A DNA stretch of 64,000 bases from an uncultured Bacteroidales bacterium (GCA_900545245.1 UQYV01000004.1:1-64000); one strand, 5' to 3'; positions 36,282 through 45,162 are shown, numbered from the stretch's first letter. A program made the numbers and translations. The notes: generated by a model from the letters alone, not told the origin.

Positions 36282-39200
36282 ATGAAAAAGACGATATATT
36301 TTCTTGCTGCCGCAATGATGACGCTTGTCGCATCCTGCGCAAAGGATAATCTTGAGCCAACCGATGGCCCTACCGGACCAGAGAGGAAAGCCCGCATTGA
36401 GGTCAGCTCTGACAACGGACTCTTTGTCCCTTCGGCGGACGGTACTGCCGCTGATTTGAATTTCAAGACAAAGGGCGGCGAAGTGGTCGTTGCCGTTTCG
36501 ACCAATCTTGATGAATGGAACTACAGCCTTTCAGACGAAAGTTGGCTTTCTGTTTCCGCTGACAAGCACTATCTGACAATCTCCGCCCCACTCAACGAAA
36601 GTGACGCCGTCCGTACGGTCGAACTCACATTGACTGCTTATGACTCTAATGACGTGACTGCAAGCTATGTGATAAATGTCTCGCAGAATTGGGCAGGACA
36701 GCCGGAGATAACTCCTTCAACCAATTCAGTCCACTTTCCTGCGTTCGGAGAACTCGCCTCTGAGGTTAAGATTGAGACTAATCAGGAGGACTTGAAATTC
36801 GAGTGTACCTCGCAGTGGCTGCTTGTTGAAAAAGTGGAAGGCGGGCTCAAGCTTTCAGCCCATCAGAACACGGCGACATCCGAAAGAACTGTGGATTTGA
36901 AACTGACGGCCGGTGTCGGCAAAGATGCGGCAACGGACATCATTCGAATAAGTCAGGATGGAAAGGCATATATTGAACTTTCCACAAACATTGCGCATTG
37001 CGACGGAAAGGGTGGGGTGAATGAGATTTCCTTCACTTCAAATCCTGAACTCGGAGTGAAAGTCTCGCCTGTAGAGGGCGATGACTGGTATTCGGTCACA
37101 GAATCAGAAGGCAAGATAACCGTCAACATAAATCCTTCTTCCGACAACAAGCAAAGGAAAGGTGAAGTTGAGGTTCTTGTCGGAGAACTGGAGAATACTG
37201 CCGTGGGCAAGATTAAGGTTATCCAGATTGGCGAGGACACGGAGGAACTTATGGTGGAATACCGTATCAACAATGACAACACGATTCTGACAGAATGCGG
37301 TGTGGCTCCGACAAACGCCATAAAGACTGTGGATGTTACTGTCGATTGGGGAGACGGCTCCGAGCCGGAACACCTTGACGGAAGCGTTGCTCCTTCCCAC
37401 ATGTACAAGAAAGCCGGGAAATATCTTGTGGTGGTTAAGGGAACAGCTCCTGCGTATGACCTTTCAGACAACAGTTTCTATAGCATAGAAACAGCGACAT
37501 GGAGCGTCAATATACTCAACATCATCTCTTGGGGCAAGTTAGGTGTCGTTGAGGCCAAGAGTATGTGCAAATCTTCGGAATTTCTTGAGAATATTCCGGG
37601 GGATACCTGCGGCTCATTCGAGAACGTAACTGACTTTACGGAATCGTTCAGTAACTGCAAGCGTCTCAAGGAGATTCCTGAGGACCTGTTCAAATATGCC
37701 ACCAAGGGTACCAAATTCCAAAATACATTTGAATCTACTGCCGCAATCAAGGCTATTCCGGAAAAGCTGTTCGCGAACTGTCCGAATGTGACAGCATTTG
37801 ACTACACTTTCTCCGGATGCGGAGTAGGCAATGTCAAACTTGGGGCAAAGGTTGAGGACGGCAATGTGATAGATGTTCCTGAGGGGCTTTTTGCCGCTTG
37901 TCCTAATGTGACGAAGTTTACCCAATGCTTCGCCTACACCAAGATAGCGACTCTTCCGGAGAACTTGTTTGCCAAAAACACGAAAGTGACTTCATTCAAT
38001 GGACTGTTTGCCTATTGCTCGGAGATGGAGACTGTCCCGGCAGGCCTGTTCGCGAACAATCCGAATGTGAATGATTTTGCATGGCTGTTCTACGGCTCTC
38101 ATGTCAAGAAACTTCCTGCCGGCCTTTTCAAAAGTAACGCCGCATCATCTGTTCAGATTCGTCAGATGTTTATGGAGGCAACGATAGAGGATATTCCTGA
38201 CGGGTTCTTCGAGGGTCTGAACGGGGTTAAGTATATCGATCAGCTTTTTGCGAACGCTGTATTTAATACGCCTTTGCGTGCCGGAATGCTGAAGGGACTT
38301 GTGAATGCCACTGCCGCGGCTTCAATGTTCTATGGAACCAATATCTCGGAGATTCCTGCTGGGCTATTCGAGGGATTCGGAGAGAAATCAACTTCAATTG
38401 ATATGTCTAAGGCATTCTTCCGCTGCGAGGGGCTTACCACTATTCCTGCGGATGTGTTTGACGCCGTGACTACAAAAATTACAACCCTCAATGCCTGCTT
38501 TCAGAATTGCGTAAACCTCAGGACTGTTGCTGACGGTTTCGCAAATGCCTGCACTAATGTCAAAAATATAGGTAATCTTTTCTACGGCTGCACATCGCTT
38601 GAATCTCTTCCTGCGACCATGCTGACAGGCTCGGCAGCCAAGTTGTATACTTGCACAAATGTCTTCTGGGGTTGCACGGCACTGAAGTCTGTGCCGGACA
38701 ATCTGTTCGGATTCATAACTGCGGCAAATGCGACATTCGGTTTCTGCTTCAACAATTGTACGTCGTTGACAACGGTCGGCGCAAATGTCTTTCCTGCCAC
38801 CACTGCTATGTCGGGTCTGAACAATGTGTTCCAGGGATGTACGGCTCTGACAGACATTTCTCCGGATGTGTTTGCCAAATGCACAAAAGTTACCACTGTC
38901 AACAGCATCTTTAAGGGTTGCACTGCTCTGAAGACCGTTCCGGGAGGACTGTTCGCAAAGATGACCGGAGTGAAGACCTTTGACTCCGTTTTTATTGACT
39001 GCACTGGTCTTACAAGCGTGCCGGAGAATCTGTTTGCAAGCAATACAGTCGTGACCAAATTCCAGAAACTCTTCTACAACTGCGCTGCCTTGAAGTCCGT
39101 ACCTGCCGGTCTTTTTGCAAAATGTTCAAAGGTTACCGATTTCAACAATCTTTTCTGGGGCTGCAGCTCGCTTTCGGAGATTCCGTCCGGCCTTTTTGAC

Positions 39201-39680
39201 GGATGTCCTTTGGTGACTAACTTCACGAACCTTTTCTGGAATTGCACTTCACTGAAGAGCATTCCTGCCGGCTTGTTCGCGAAGTGTACAAAGGCGACGA
39301 CATTTGTCGATACATTCGCCGGATGTACGGCATTGGAAGAGATTCCGGCTGGTCTTTTTGACAGTGTGCCGGCTGCCAATGCTTCTGTTTCGTTCAAGGA
39401 ATGCTTCATAAACTGCACCTCGCTCAAGTCTATCCCTGCCGGTCTGTTCGATGCCGCGAAGAAGGCGAGATATTTCACCTACACTTTCGCGAACTGCACG
39501 TCCCTCACTGGAGAGTCTCCATACACCGAGCACAGCGGTGTCAAGGTGCACCTTTATGAACGTAAAACATATGATACGTCCATTTATAACTCAAGCATAC
39601 AGGGAACAGGCTGCTTCACGAATTGCACCGGTCTGAGCGACTACGATGCAATTCCAACCGGCAAGAACGGATGGAAATAG
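36282..39680 (+). CDS. BACON/PKD-like surface lipoprotein with about 22 leucine-rich-like repeats
   Basis: 1132-residue lipoprotein (lipobox VASCAKD). Three BACON-like domains cover about residues 35-325. A PKD-like segment follows (VTVDWGDGSEPEHLDGSVAP, about 350-390). From about 440 to the end there are roughly 22 copies of a 23-26-residue repeat with the pattern F-x-x-C-T-x-L-x-x-I-P-x-x-L-F-x-x-C-x-x-V-T-x-F. This resembles BspA-like/DUF285 repeats of surface adhesins. Such repeats form elongated solenoids for protein or host binding. Conserved Cys in many repeats is notable. The target is unknown. Confidence 0.8.
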   Translation: MKKTIYFLAAAMMTLVASCAKDNLEPTDGPTGPERKARIEVSSDNGLFVPSADGTAADLNFKTKGGEVVVAVSTNLDEWNYSLSDESWLSVSADKHYLTISAPLNESDAVRTVELTLTAYDSNDVTASYVINVSQNWAGQPEITPSTNSVHFPAFGELASEVKIETNQEDLKFECTSQWLLVEKVEGGLKLSAHQNTATSERTVDLKLTAGVGKDAATDIIRISQDGKAYIELSTNIAHCDGKGGVNEISFTSNPELGVKVSPVEGDDWYSVTESEGKITVNINPSSDNKQRKGEVEVLVGELENTAVGKIKVIQIGEDTEELMVEYRINNDNTILTECGVAPTNAIKTVDVTVDWGDGSEPEHLDGSVAPSHMYKKAGKYLVVVKGTAPAYDLSDNSFYSIETATWSVNILNIISWGKLGVVEAKSMCKSSEFLENIPGDTCGSFENVTDFTESFSNCKRLKEIPEDLFKYATKGTKFQNTFESTAAIKAIPEKLFANCPNVTAFDYTFSGCGVGNVKLGAKVEDGNVIDVPEGLFAACPNVTKFTQCFAYTKIATLPENLFAKNTKVTSFNGLFAYCSEMETVPAGLFANNPNVNDFAWLFYGSHVKKLPAGLFKSNAASSVQIRQMFMEATIEDIPDGFFEGLNGVKYIDQLFANAVFNTPLRAGMLKGLVNATAAASMFYGTNISEIPAGLFEGFGEKSTSIDMSKAFFRCEGLTTIPADVFDAVTTKITTLNACFQNCVNLRTVADGFANACTNVKNIGNLFYGCTSLESLPATMLTGSAAKLYTCTNVFWGCTALKSVPDNLFGFITAANATFGFCFNNCTSLTTVGANVFPATTAMSGLNNVFQGCTALTDISPDVFAKCTKVTTVNSIFKGCTALKTVPGGLFAKMTGVKTFDSVFIDCTGLTSVPENLFASNTVVTKFQKLFYNCAALKSVPAGLFAKCSKVTDFNNLFWGCSSLSEIPSGLFDGCPLVTNFTNLFWNCTSLKSIPAGLFAKCTKATTFVDTFAGCTALEEIPAGLFDSVPAANASVSFKECFINCTSLKSIPAGLFDAAKKARYFTYTFANCTSLTGESPYTEHSGVKVHLYERKTYDTSIYNSSIQGTGCFTNCTGLSDYDAIPTGKNGWK

Positions 39681-39717
39681 ATTCCCCAAGTTTCAAAGTG
39701 AATAAGAACAGAAGAAA

Positions 39718-41355
39718 ATGAAAAGATACATAAACATATTTTGTGCGGCTGCAGCGGTTCTCTCTTTTGTGGCCTGCGAGAAGACTGTGGCTCCGGAGGC
39801 TCCTGCCGAGGAGGTTCTGGTCGGCAGCGTCGAACTGTCATCAACTCAGGTCGTTTTCCCTGTCGAGGGCGGCACCAAGACCGTCCTTGTGAGCACCAAC
39901 GGCGAGTGGTACTACGACTGCGACTACACTTGGCTCACCATCTCCGCTAATCCGGAAGAGAACAGCGTCACATTCACGGCCGATGAAAACACCACCGGCA
40001 AGACTCGTTATGGAGTGGTTTCAGTCATCTGCGGCGACGAGGGCTACACCGACTGCCGCGACATCAGGATTATGCAGGTCAGCACCCCTGTCAGCCTCGC
40101 CGCGGACGGCGAGACAGCCAACTGCTACATAACCGCTCCTGGCGTGACCTATAAGTTTCCCGCTACGGTGAAGGGTAACGGCAAGGGTGACGGAAACTCT
40201 AAGTATATTGAAACCTGCGGAGTTGAAATTAATGGAGCTGCCTATGCTGAGCTTGTCTGGGAGGCGACTCTCGACGGCGATCGCACCCGCAGTACATACG
40301 TCATTGACGGTGAACCTGTCTTTGATGGCGGAAATGTCTATTTTACAACGGGAACCGAACCGGGTAATGCGGTGATTGCCGTATGCGATGCCGCCGGGGA
40401 GATTCTTTGGAGCTGGCACATCTGGGTGAGTGCAGAGGAAATCGCCACAAAGACCGACGATAATGGGCTCGTCTGGATGGACCGCAACCTTGGTGCGCTA
40501 AGTGTTGTTCCTTCAGAGGTTCAGAATACTCGTGGACTTTTCTACCAATGGGGACGCAAAGATCCGTTCCTTCCGTCGGTGGCAGACTTTGTCGAAATTC
40601 CTACTATTTACAGTACTGATGATGCGAATACCAAAAACGCCAAATATGCCGAGCAGTTAAAACTCCGTCCGTCAGCGAATGTCAAAAATGAGCAAAAAGG
40701 CAACGGCAAGCGTGGCATCTCTGCGGAGGAGGCGATTGTTACGTATCATGCACCTGGAAATATGACATATTCCGTTGCGAATCCGGAGAAGTTCATCTCA
40801 ATCCATTCTGTCTATACGGGCGGTATAAAGTGTGATTGGTATATAATGGATCCGGACAATACTACTGACGACCAGTCCGCTTCAAACCTTTGGGGCAATA
40901 CGGCAACAGAGGTGAACTACAAAACCATCTTCGACCCGTGTCCTGCCGGATATGCAGTACCTAAGTCACAAGCGTTCGGAACCATTACTGCGGACTTGGG
41001 CTACTCTCAGATTGGCGCGGACTTTGACGAGGCCGGGAACAAGACAGCCGACAATTGGACCGAGGATGAGAATGGCTATGGTTTTGTCTGGAATCATGGA
41101 GGCAACAATGCCTATTTCCCAAAATCAGGCTCGCTCGGATTGTTCGGTTCTCCTCAGTATGCCTGCGAGGAGATGCTTTATTGGGCGGCAGACATCGCGG
41201 ATAATGAATTGGACGGCTGGGGACGTGCCAATTGCTTGTTCATGAACGGGGGTTATGTCTATGTAGGCATTGAAAGGACTGGCCAAATTCTTTACGACCC
41301 GTCTGGCTACGGTGCTCGTGCCTACGGAGCAAATGTCCGCTGCGTCAAAGAATAA
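39718..41355 (+). CDS. BACON lipoprotein with C-terminal FISUMP-type domain
   Basis: 545-residue lipoprotein (lipobox SFVACEKT). A BACON-like domain covers about residues 40-125 (WYYDCDYTWLTISANPEEN). The C-terminal half is the Fibrobacter succinogenes major paralogous domain: NGLVWMDRNLGALSVVPSE, GLFYQWGRKDPFLPS, DPCPAGYAVPKSQAF and the closing GANVRCVKE. FISUMP domains are common in surface lipoproteins of Bacteroidota and Fibrobacteres; their ligand is not established. It is the last gene of the plus-strand run and faces a convergent lipoprotein gene across a hairpin. Confidence 0.85.
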   Translation: MKRYINIFCAAAAVLSFVACEKTVAPEAPAEEVLVGSVELSSTQVVFPVEGGTKTVLVSTNGEWYYDCDYTWLTISANPEENSVTFTADENTTGKTRYGVVSVICGDEGYTDCRDIRIMQVSTPVSLAADGETANCYITAPGVTYKFPATVKGNGKGDGNSKYIETCGVEINGAAYAELVWEATLDGDRTRSTYVIDGEPVFDGGNVYFTTGTEPGNAVIAVCDAAGEILWSWHIWVSAEEIATKTDDNGLVWMDRNLGALSVVPSEVQNTRGLFYQWGRKDPFLPSVADFVEIPTIYSTDDANTKNAKYAEQLKLRPSANVKNEQKGNGKRGISAEEAIVTYHAPGNMTYSVANPEKFISIHSVYTGGIKCDWYIMDPDNTTDDQSASNLWGNTATEVNYKTIFDPCPAGYAVPKSQAFGTITADLGYSQIGADFDEAGNKTADNWTEDENGYGFVWNHGGNNAYFPKSGSLGLFGSPQYACEEMLYWAADIADNELDGWGRANCLFMNGGYVYVGIERTGQILYDPSGYGARAYGANVRCVKE

Positions 41356-41383
41356 ATGACAAAAATATAGGTTATGAAGGCCC

Positions 41384-41421
41384 AAGGAGGGTGAATAAAA
41401 AACTTTTTGTTCACCCTCCTT
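41384..41421. terminator. Bidirectional hairpin between convergent genes (left copy)
   Basis: AAGGAGGGTGAA (41384-41395) pairs perfectly with TTCACCCTCCTT (41410-41421) around a 14-base loop. It lies 28 bases after the FISUMP gene and would serve both convergent genes. There is no T-run beyond the stem. Confidence 0.7.
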
Positions 41422-41444
41422 CTATGCTTGTACAATATTAGCAA

Positions 41445-42017
41445 CTATTCAAACACGAAATCGTCGAAGATGAGGTCATAGTGGCCTTGTCCTTTGCCCG
41501 GATGACCGCTGTCGGGGTCAATCTCTATGCGTATTTTGGCGTTGGCCTTTTTGCCGAGTTCGTAGGTGAAGGACTGGATGGTTTCGCGGTCCGCATACTT
41601 TTCGAGGGCAATCTGCTGAGGATTATGCCATTCGCTTGAGCCGAACTCGCACCAGGAGATTGTTGCCTTGGTCCAGAACTCCGAGAACCAGTAATTGAAG
41701 CTTACTTTGGAGAGGTTCTCTATGAAATATTCCATCTTCAGGTGGCCGAACTGTGTCTTCCCGTAGTAGTCCTCATCAAACTGATAGATGCGGAGCTGGG
41801 CGCTCTGGTTGTCCGAAATCGGATTCTGCCACGAGAAAGAACCGTACCAGGTGCTCCATTGGAGGTTGTCGCGTCCGGCAGTGAGCCCGTATTTCTCATA
41901 CGTCGGTTTGGCCGTAGTCGGGAATCCGCTCTCGAAGCCCTCGCTAAGCGGAAGTTCAACCCTCACGAGCGGGCCGTATTCCTTCGGCTCGACATAAAAG
42001 TCATCGCTAGTGAAACC
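41445..42017 (-). pseudogene. Duplicated 3' fragment of the lipoprotein gene at 43777-45066
   Basis: This encodes the C-terminal 190 or so residues of the neighbouring lipoprotein, identical in sequence to residues from about 240 of the intact copy. It was cut off by the IS element at 42017/42018. It lacks the signal peptide and N-terminal domain and has only an internal GTG as possible start, so it is not expected to be functional. Its origin is the long target duplication made on IS insertion. Confidence 0.9.
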
Positions 42018-42030
42018 CCTGACTTCGTCA
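42018..42030. repeat. Left terminal inverted repeat of the IS element
   Basis: CCTGACTTCGTCA; its reverse complement is at 43682-43694. Confidence 0.9.
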
Positions 42031-42045
42031 TTGCGTCACCCTAAA
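42031..42045. repeat. Subterminal 15-bp direct repeat, left
   Basis: TTGCGTCACCCTAAA directly follows the left inverted repeat and contains the transposase stop codon. The same 15 bases recur in the same orientation at 43605-43619 upstream of the transposase start. Confidence 0.85.
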
Positions 42046-43579
42046 CGCCGAAGTGGTCAAAGAGCGGTTTAAGTGCCCTCTGTTCTGGCGTGAGCATCAT
42101 AGTCTTGACCATGACCTTGTCATTTAGAGGCAGTCTGAGCCGTATAGTCGTTATTGTCTTGGCAATCTTTAATACAGAGTCGACACCCATTTCCAGTTTG
42201 AGTTCTGCAACGATGCGTTCGAGTTCTTTGTAGACCTTGTATGCGACAAAACACAGACAAACGTGAGCTTCGATTCTTCGTACAGTAAAATGGAAGATCG
42301 GCCTGGTCTCTATTGTGCCTTTCGATATGCGGAACGCCCTTTCAACGACCCATAGCCCATGGTATTGAGTTACAACCTCTTCTGGCAGTAGTAAGGTATT
42401 CGTGACATATCCTTTCAGACCGTCCCATTTTTCATCTTCATTAATCTTGTCCTGACATATGCTGACGCGCACGTCATTGTCTATCTTGAGGAATTTGCCG
42501 TATCCGCGTCTGTTGATCTTGTCTTTCGTTACTCTCCCTGATGCAAAGGCTTTCTTCAAGCGTTCAACACCTTTAGCACGGTTTAGAGCGTCTTTGGCCG
42601 CGCGTTTCGAACTGTAAGACACTATCAGACGGTCTCCGTTGTCGAGAATGCGTTCATGATACAATCCATCCTCATGGGGTAGCGACAATAGCCACCGTTC
42701 TGTATCGGCATCCGATTTCTTTATACGGCTTCCCACAATGAACTTATAACCTCCGCTCCTGAGCATTCCGATATTGCGCTTTATCATGAAGCCAGAGTCG
42801 GCAACGACTATGAAATCGTCCAGCCCGAAACGCAGTTTGAAGTCGTCTATGATTGGGATCATGGTATTGCTCTCGTATTGCGCCCCGTTGAATATAGAAT
42901 ATGAGAGAGGATAGCCGTTCTCGCAGACGAGTAGTCCCAATATTATCTGTGTCTCAGCTGTTTTACCATCTTTTGAGAATCCTGGACTCCTGAGATTGTC
43001 TTCACGGAAGCTTTCGAAATAGAGTGACGTGACGTCATAAAACAGCATCTCGACGCGGCCTCCAAGTATGGAAAACGTATGTCCTACGCTAATCTTCTGA
43101 ACTGCTTCCTGCTGTGTGTTGTAGAGTTTGTCAAGATAACGGTATATTTTGCAGAGGTTCACGTCTTCGTCAAAATGGCTCTTTAGGTACTCCGCAGTAG
43201 CCATTTTGCTCATCGGCTGGCACAGGCGTGCCACAACAAGGCTGCGCAGGATGCCGTCATCAACACGGTTGAAGCCGATGGAGTCATATACTTTGTCCAA
43301 TAGCAGTTTGGCTCCGTTCAGCAGGATTGAATCGATGTTGGCAAGGACTGCCGCCGCATGCTCTTCTTCTTGCGCCTTGTTTCCCGCTCCTTCAAAGTCA
43401 AGTTCGACTATACCAAGATGCTCTTTTATCCATTCTCGTCCTTTTTCGCATAGATCATCGACTTCGGACTCGTCCGCCGCGATGCCTATGGTATGCAGTT
43501 CCTTAAACTTGCCTCCGTGCTTGTCCACCACAACTATGCTGATGGTGCCAGACCGATTCTTTTTTCTTCGTACAAACAT
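42041..43579 (-). CDS. IS1634-family DDE transposase
   Basis: 512-residue IS4-superfamily transposase. The acidic triad can be placed in MLFYDVTSLYFES (first Asp), DFIVVADSGFMIKRN (second Asp) and GLWVVERAFRISKGTIETRP (Glu). It starts MFVRRKKNRSGTI, as usual for Bacteroidales IS1634 transposases, and appears intact, so the element may still be mobile. The -7 box (TATATTTG on the minus strand, 43584-43591) lies only 5 bases before the start codon, which predicts an almost leaderless mRNA. The stop codon lies within a short repeat near the left end. Confidence 0.93.
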   Translation of the reverse strand: MFVRRKKNRSGTISIVVVDKHGGKFKELHTIGIAADESEVDDLCEKGREWIKEHLGIVELDFEGAGNKAQEEEHAAAVLANIDSILLNGAKLLLDKVYDSIGFNRVDDGILRSLVVARLCQPMSKMATAEYLKSHFDEDVNLCKIYRYLDKLYNTQQEAVQKISVGHTFSILGGRVEMLFYDVTSLYFESFREDNLRSPGFSKDGKTAETQIILGLLVCENGYPLSYSIFNGAQYESNTMIPIIDDFKLRFGLDDFIVVADSGFMIKRNIGMLRSGGYKFIVGSRIKKSDADTERWLLSLPHEDGLYHERILDNGDRLIVSYSSKRAAKDALNRAKGVERLKKAFASGRVTKDKINRRGYGKFLKIDNDVRVSICQDKINEDEKWDGLKGYVTNTLLLPEEVVTQYHGLWVVERAFRISKGTIETRPIFHFTVRRIEAHVCLCFVAYKVYKELERIVAELKLEMGVDSVLKIAKTITTIRLRLPLNDKVMVKTMMLTPEQRALKPLFDHFGV

Positions 43580-43583
43580 GACG

Positions 43584-43591
43584 CAAATATA
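43584..43591 (-). promoter_or_regulatory. Candidate -7 box of the transposase gene
   Basis: On the minus strand this reads TATATTTG. Transcription would begin at or next to the ATG (43579). Confidence 0.45.
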
Positions 43592-43604
43592 GTCAATTCG
43601 TACC

Positions 43605-43619
43605 TTGCGTCACCCTAAA
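43605..43619. repeat. Subterminal 15-bp direct repeat, right
   Basis: TTGCGTCACCCTAAA, the second copy of the sequence at 42031-42045, lies just upstream of the transposase -7 box and 62 bases inside the right inverted repeat. Confidence 0.85.
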
Positions 43620-43681
43620 TCACCATTAAAAATATGCAATATGCTGATAATCAATGAAATCTCATTTTGACCTTAAAAAAG

Positions 43682-43694
43682 TGACGAAGTCAGG
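43682..43694. repeat. Right terminal inverted repeat of the IS element
   Basis: TGACGAAGTCAGG, reverse complement of 42018-42030. Confidence 0.9.
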
Positions 43695-44349
43695 AAATAT
43701 AGGTTATGAAGGCCCAAGGAGGGTGAATAAAAAACTTTTTGTTCACCCTCCTTCTATGCTTGTACAATATTAGCAACTATTCAAACACGAAATCGTCGAA
43801 GATGAGGTCATAGTGGCCTTGTCCTTTGCCCGGATGACCGCTGTCGGGGTCAATCTCTATGCGTATTTTGGCGTTGGCCTTTTTGCCGAGTTCGTAGGTG
43901 AAGGACTGGATGGTTTCGCGGTCCGCATACTTTTCGAGGGCAATCTGCTGAGGATTATGCCATTCGCTTGAGCCGAACTCGCACCAGGAGATTGTTGCCT
44001 TGGTCCAGAACTCCGAGAACCAGTAATTGAAGCTTACTTTGGAGAGGTTCTCTATGAAATATTCCATCTTCAGGTGGCCGAACTGTGTCTTCCCGTAGTA
44101 GTCCTCATCAAACTGATAGATGCGGAGCTGGGCGCTCTGGTTGTCCGAAATCGGATTCTGCCACGAGAAAGAACCGTACCAGGTGCTCCATTGGAGGTTG
44201 TCGCGTCCGGCAGTGAGCCCGTATTTCTCATACGTCGGTTTGGCCGTAGTCGGGAATCCGCTCTCGAAGCCCTCGCTAAGCGGAAGTTCAACCCTCACGA
44301 GCGGGCCGTATTCCTTCGGCTCGACATAAAAGTCATCGCTAGTGAAACC
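43695..44349. repeat. Right copy of the 655-bp direct duplication
   Basis: Same sequence as 41363-42017. It begins at the first base after the right inverted repeat and completes the 3' end of the lipoprotein gene. Confidence 0.95.
43716..43753. terminator. Hairpin after the lipoprotein gene (right copy)
   Basis: Duplicate of the perfect 12-bp stem at 41384-41421. It lies 24 bases beyond the stop codon of the minus-strand lipoprotein gene. Confidence 0.65.
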
Positions 44350-45066
44350 GCCTTTGTAATTCACCTTGATTGAGTTGAGTTCCCATCGCTCGGACTGCGT
44401 TGTTCCCATACAATAGAAGCATATTTCATTACATTCATTTTCAACGATATATGTTCCTCCGGCCTTGACCTCAGTCGTCTCTGACTTCTTCATCTTTCCG
44501 TCAAAAGAATACGCTATTTTCGTCGGAGTCGCCGAGCCCATGGTCACTGAAAGAATCTTTGCTCCGTTGTGCGCGCGGACCCGGATGTAGCCTCCGTTCT
44601 TCGATGCTGAACGGCTTTGGTAGAAGCGGATAAAATAATCATTCGTGATGTATGGCCAATCAGTTCCGTGTCCCTGTGCGCAGACATAGTCAACATTTCC
44701 AAACTCGTCCAAATCGTCCTGCAGAGGATTGAAAAATTCGTGATATTCCACTTCGTGCTTGAGTTCCGGATGCTGCGGGGTCGGTTTCGTCTCCACATAC
44801 TTTTCGCCCGGATCCACGACAATCACATTCACCGGTTTCTCCTCTTCTCCTCCGGGCGTGTCGGGGTTCTCTCCCGGTTTGTCCGGATTGTCAGGATTTT
44901 CCGGTTTGTCAGGTTCCTCTTCGCCACCTCCCGGTTTATCCTCACCTCCCGGATTTTCAGGCTGTTCTGTGCCGTTGTCTGGCTTCAACGTCGTCTCTGG
45001 AGTGCATCCTCCCATAATGGCGATAAATGCCGCAAGAAAAAATATTGCCGTGCGTTTCATGTTCAT
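43777..45066 (-). CDS. Lipoprotein with proline/glutamate-rich linker, intact despite the IS insertion
   Basis: 429-residue predicted lipoprotein. Lipobox IMGGCTPE is followed by a low-complexity linker of Pro, Glu, Gly, Asp and Asn (PENPGGEDKPGGGEEEPDK and similar, about residues 30-85). A beta-rich domain follows (about 110-235, GTDWPYITNDYFIRFYQS), then a C-terminal domain (240-429) with LRIYQFDEDYYGKTQFGHLK. The linker suggests display away from the membrane. The C-terminal domain looks like a jelly-roll binding module but I cannot name a family. The 3' 570 bases lie in the duplicated segment, which is why the gene is still whole. Confidence 0.8.
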   Translation of the reverse strand: MNMKRTAIFFLAAFIAIMGGCTPETTLKPDNGTEQPENPGGEDKPGGGEEEPDKPENPDNPDKPGENPDTPGGEEEKPVNVIVVDPGEKYVETKPTPQHPELKHEVEYHEFFNPLQDDLDEFGNVDYVCAQGHGTDWPYITNDYFIRFYQSRSASKNGGYIRVRAHNGAKILSVTMGSATPTKIAYSFDGKMKKSETTEVKAGGTYIVENECNEICFYCMGTTQSERWELNSIKVNYKGGFTSDDFYVEPKEYGPLVRVELPLSEGFESGFPTTAKPTYEKYGLTAGRDNLQWSTWYGSFSWQNPISDNQSAQLRIYQFDEDYYGKTQFGHLKMEYFIENLSKVSFNYWFSEFWTKATISWCEFGSSEWHNPQQIALEKYADRETIQSFTYELGKKANAKIRIEIDPDSGHPGKGQGHYDLIFDDFVFE

Positions 45067-45162
45067 CGTATTTTCGTTATGTGTTATTCCTATGTCCGTT
45101 CAAAAGGAAATCGAGGTATAAAGGTAAGCATTTCCGACGATTCGCTGTCTTTTTCGGGATTA

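Larger units (their letters stand above)
41363..42017. repeat. Left copy of the 655-bp direct duplication flanking the IS element
   Basis: This segment recurs at 43695-44349 in the same orientation (offset 2332) and appears identical wherever I compared it. It ends at the last base before the left IS inverted repeat. It therefore behaves as an extremely long target-site duplication. Confidence 0.95.
42018..43694 (-). mobile_element. IS1634-family insertion sequence, 1677 bp, with 13-bp terminal inverted repeats
   Basis: The left end CCTGACTTCGTCA (42018-42030) is the exact reverse complement of the right end TGACGAAGTCAGG (43682-43694). A single transposase gene fills most of the element. 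Both ends touch the two copies of a 655-bp direct repeat. Members of the IS1634 family, such as IS1634 and IS1549, are reported to make unusually long target duplications, which agrees. The identical duplications indicate a recent insertion. Confidence 0.92.

Noticed and set aside
41363..44349. Reading the duplicated 655 bp as an ordinary tandem gene duplication later hit by an IS
   Set aside because: The duplication ends exactly at both IS ends, which would be a coincidence under that model. A target duplication is simpler and fits the IS family.
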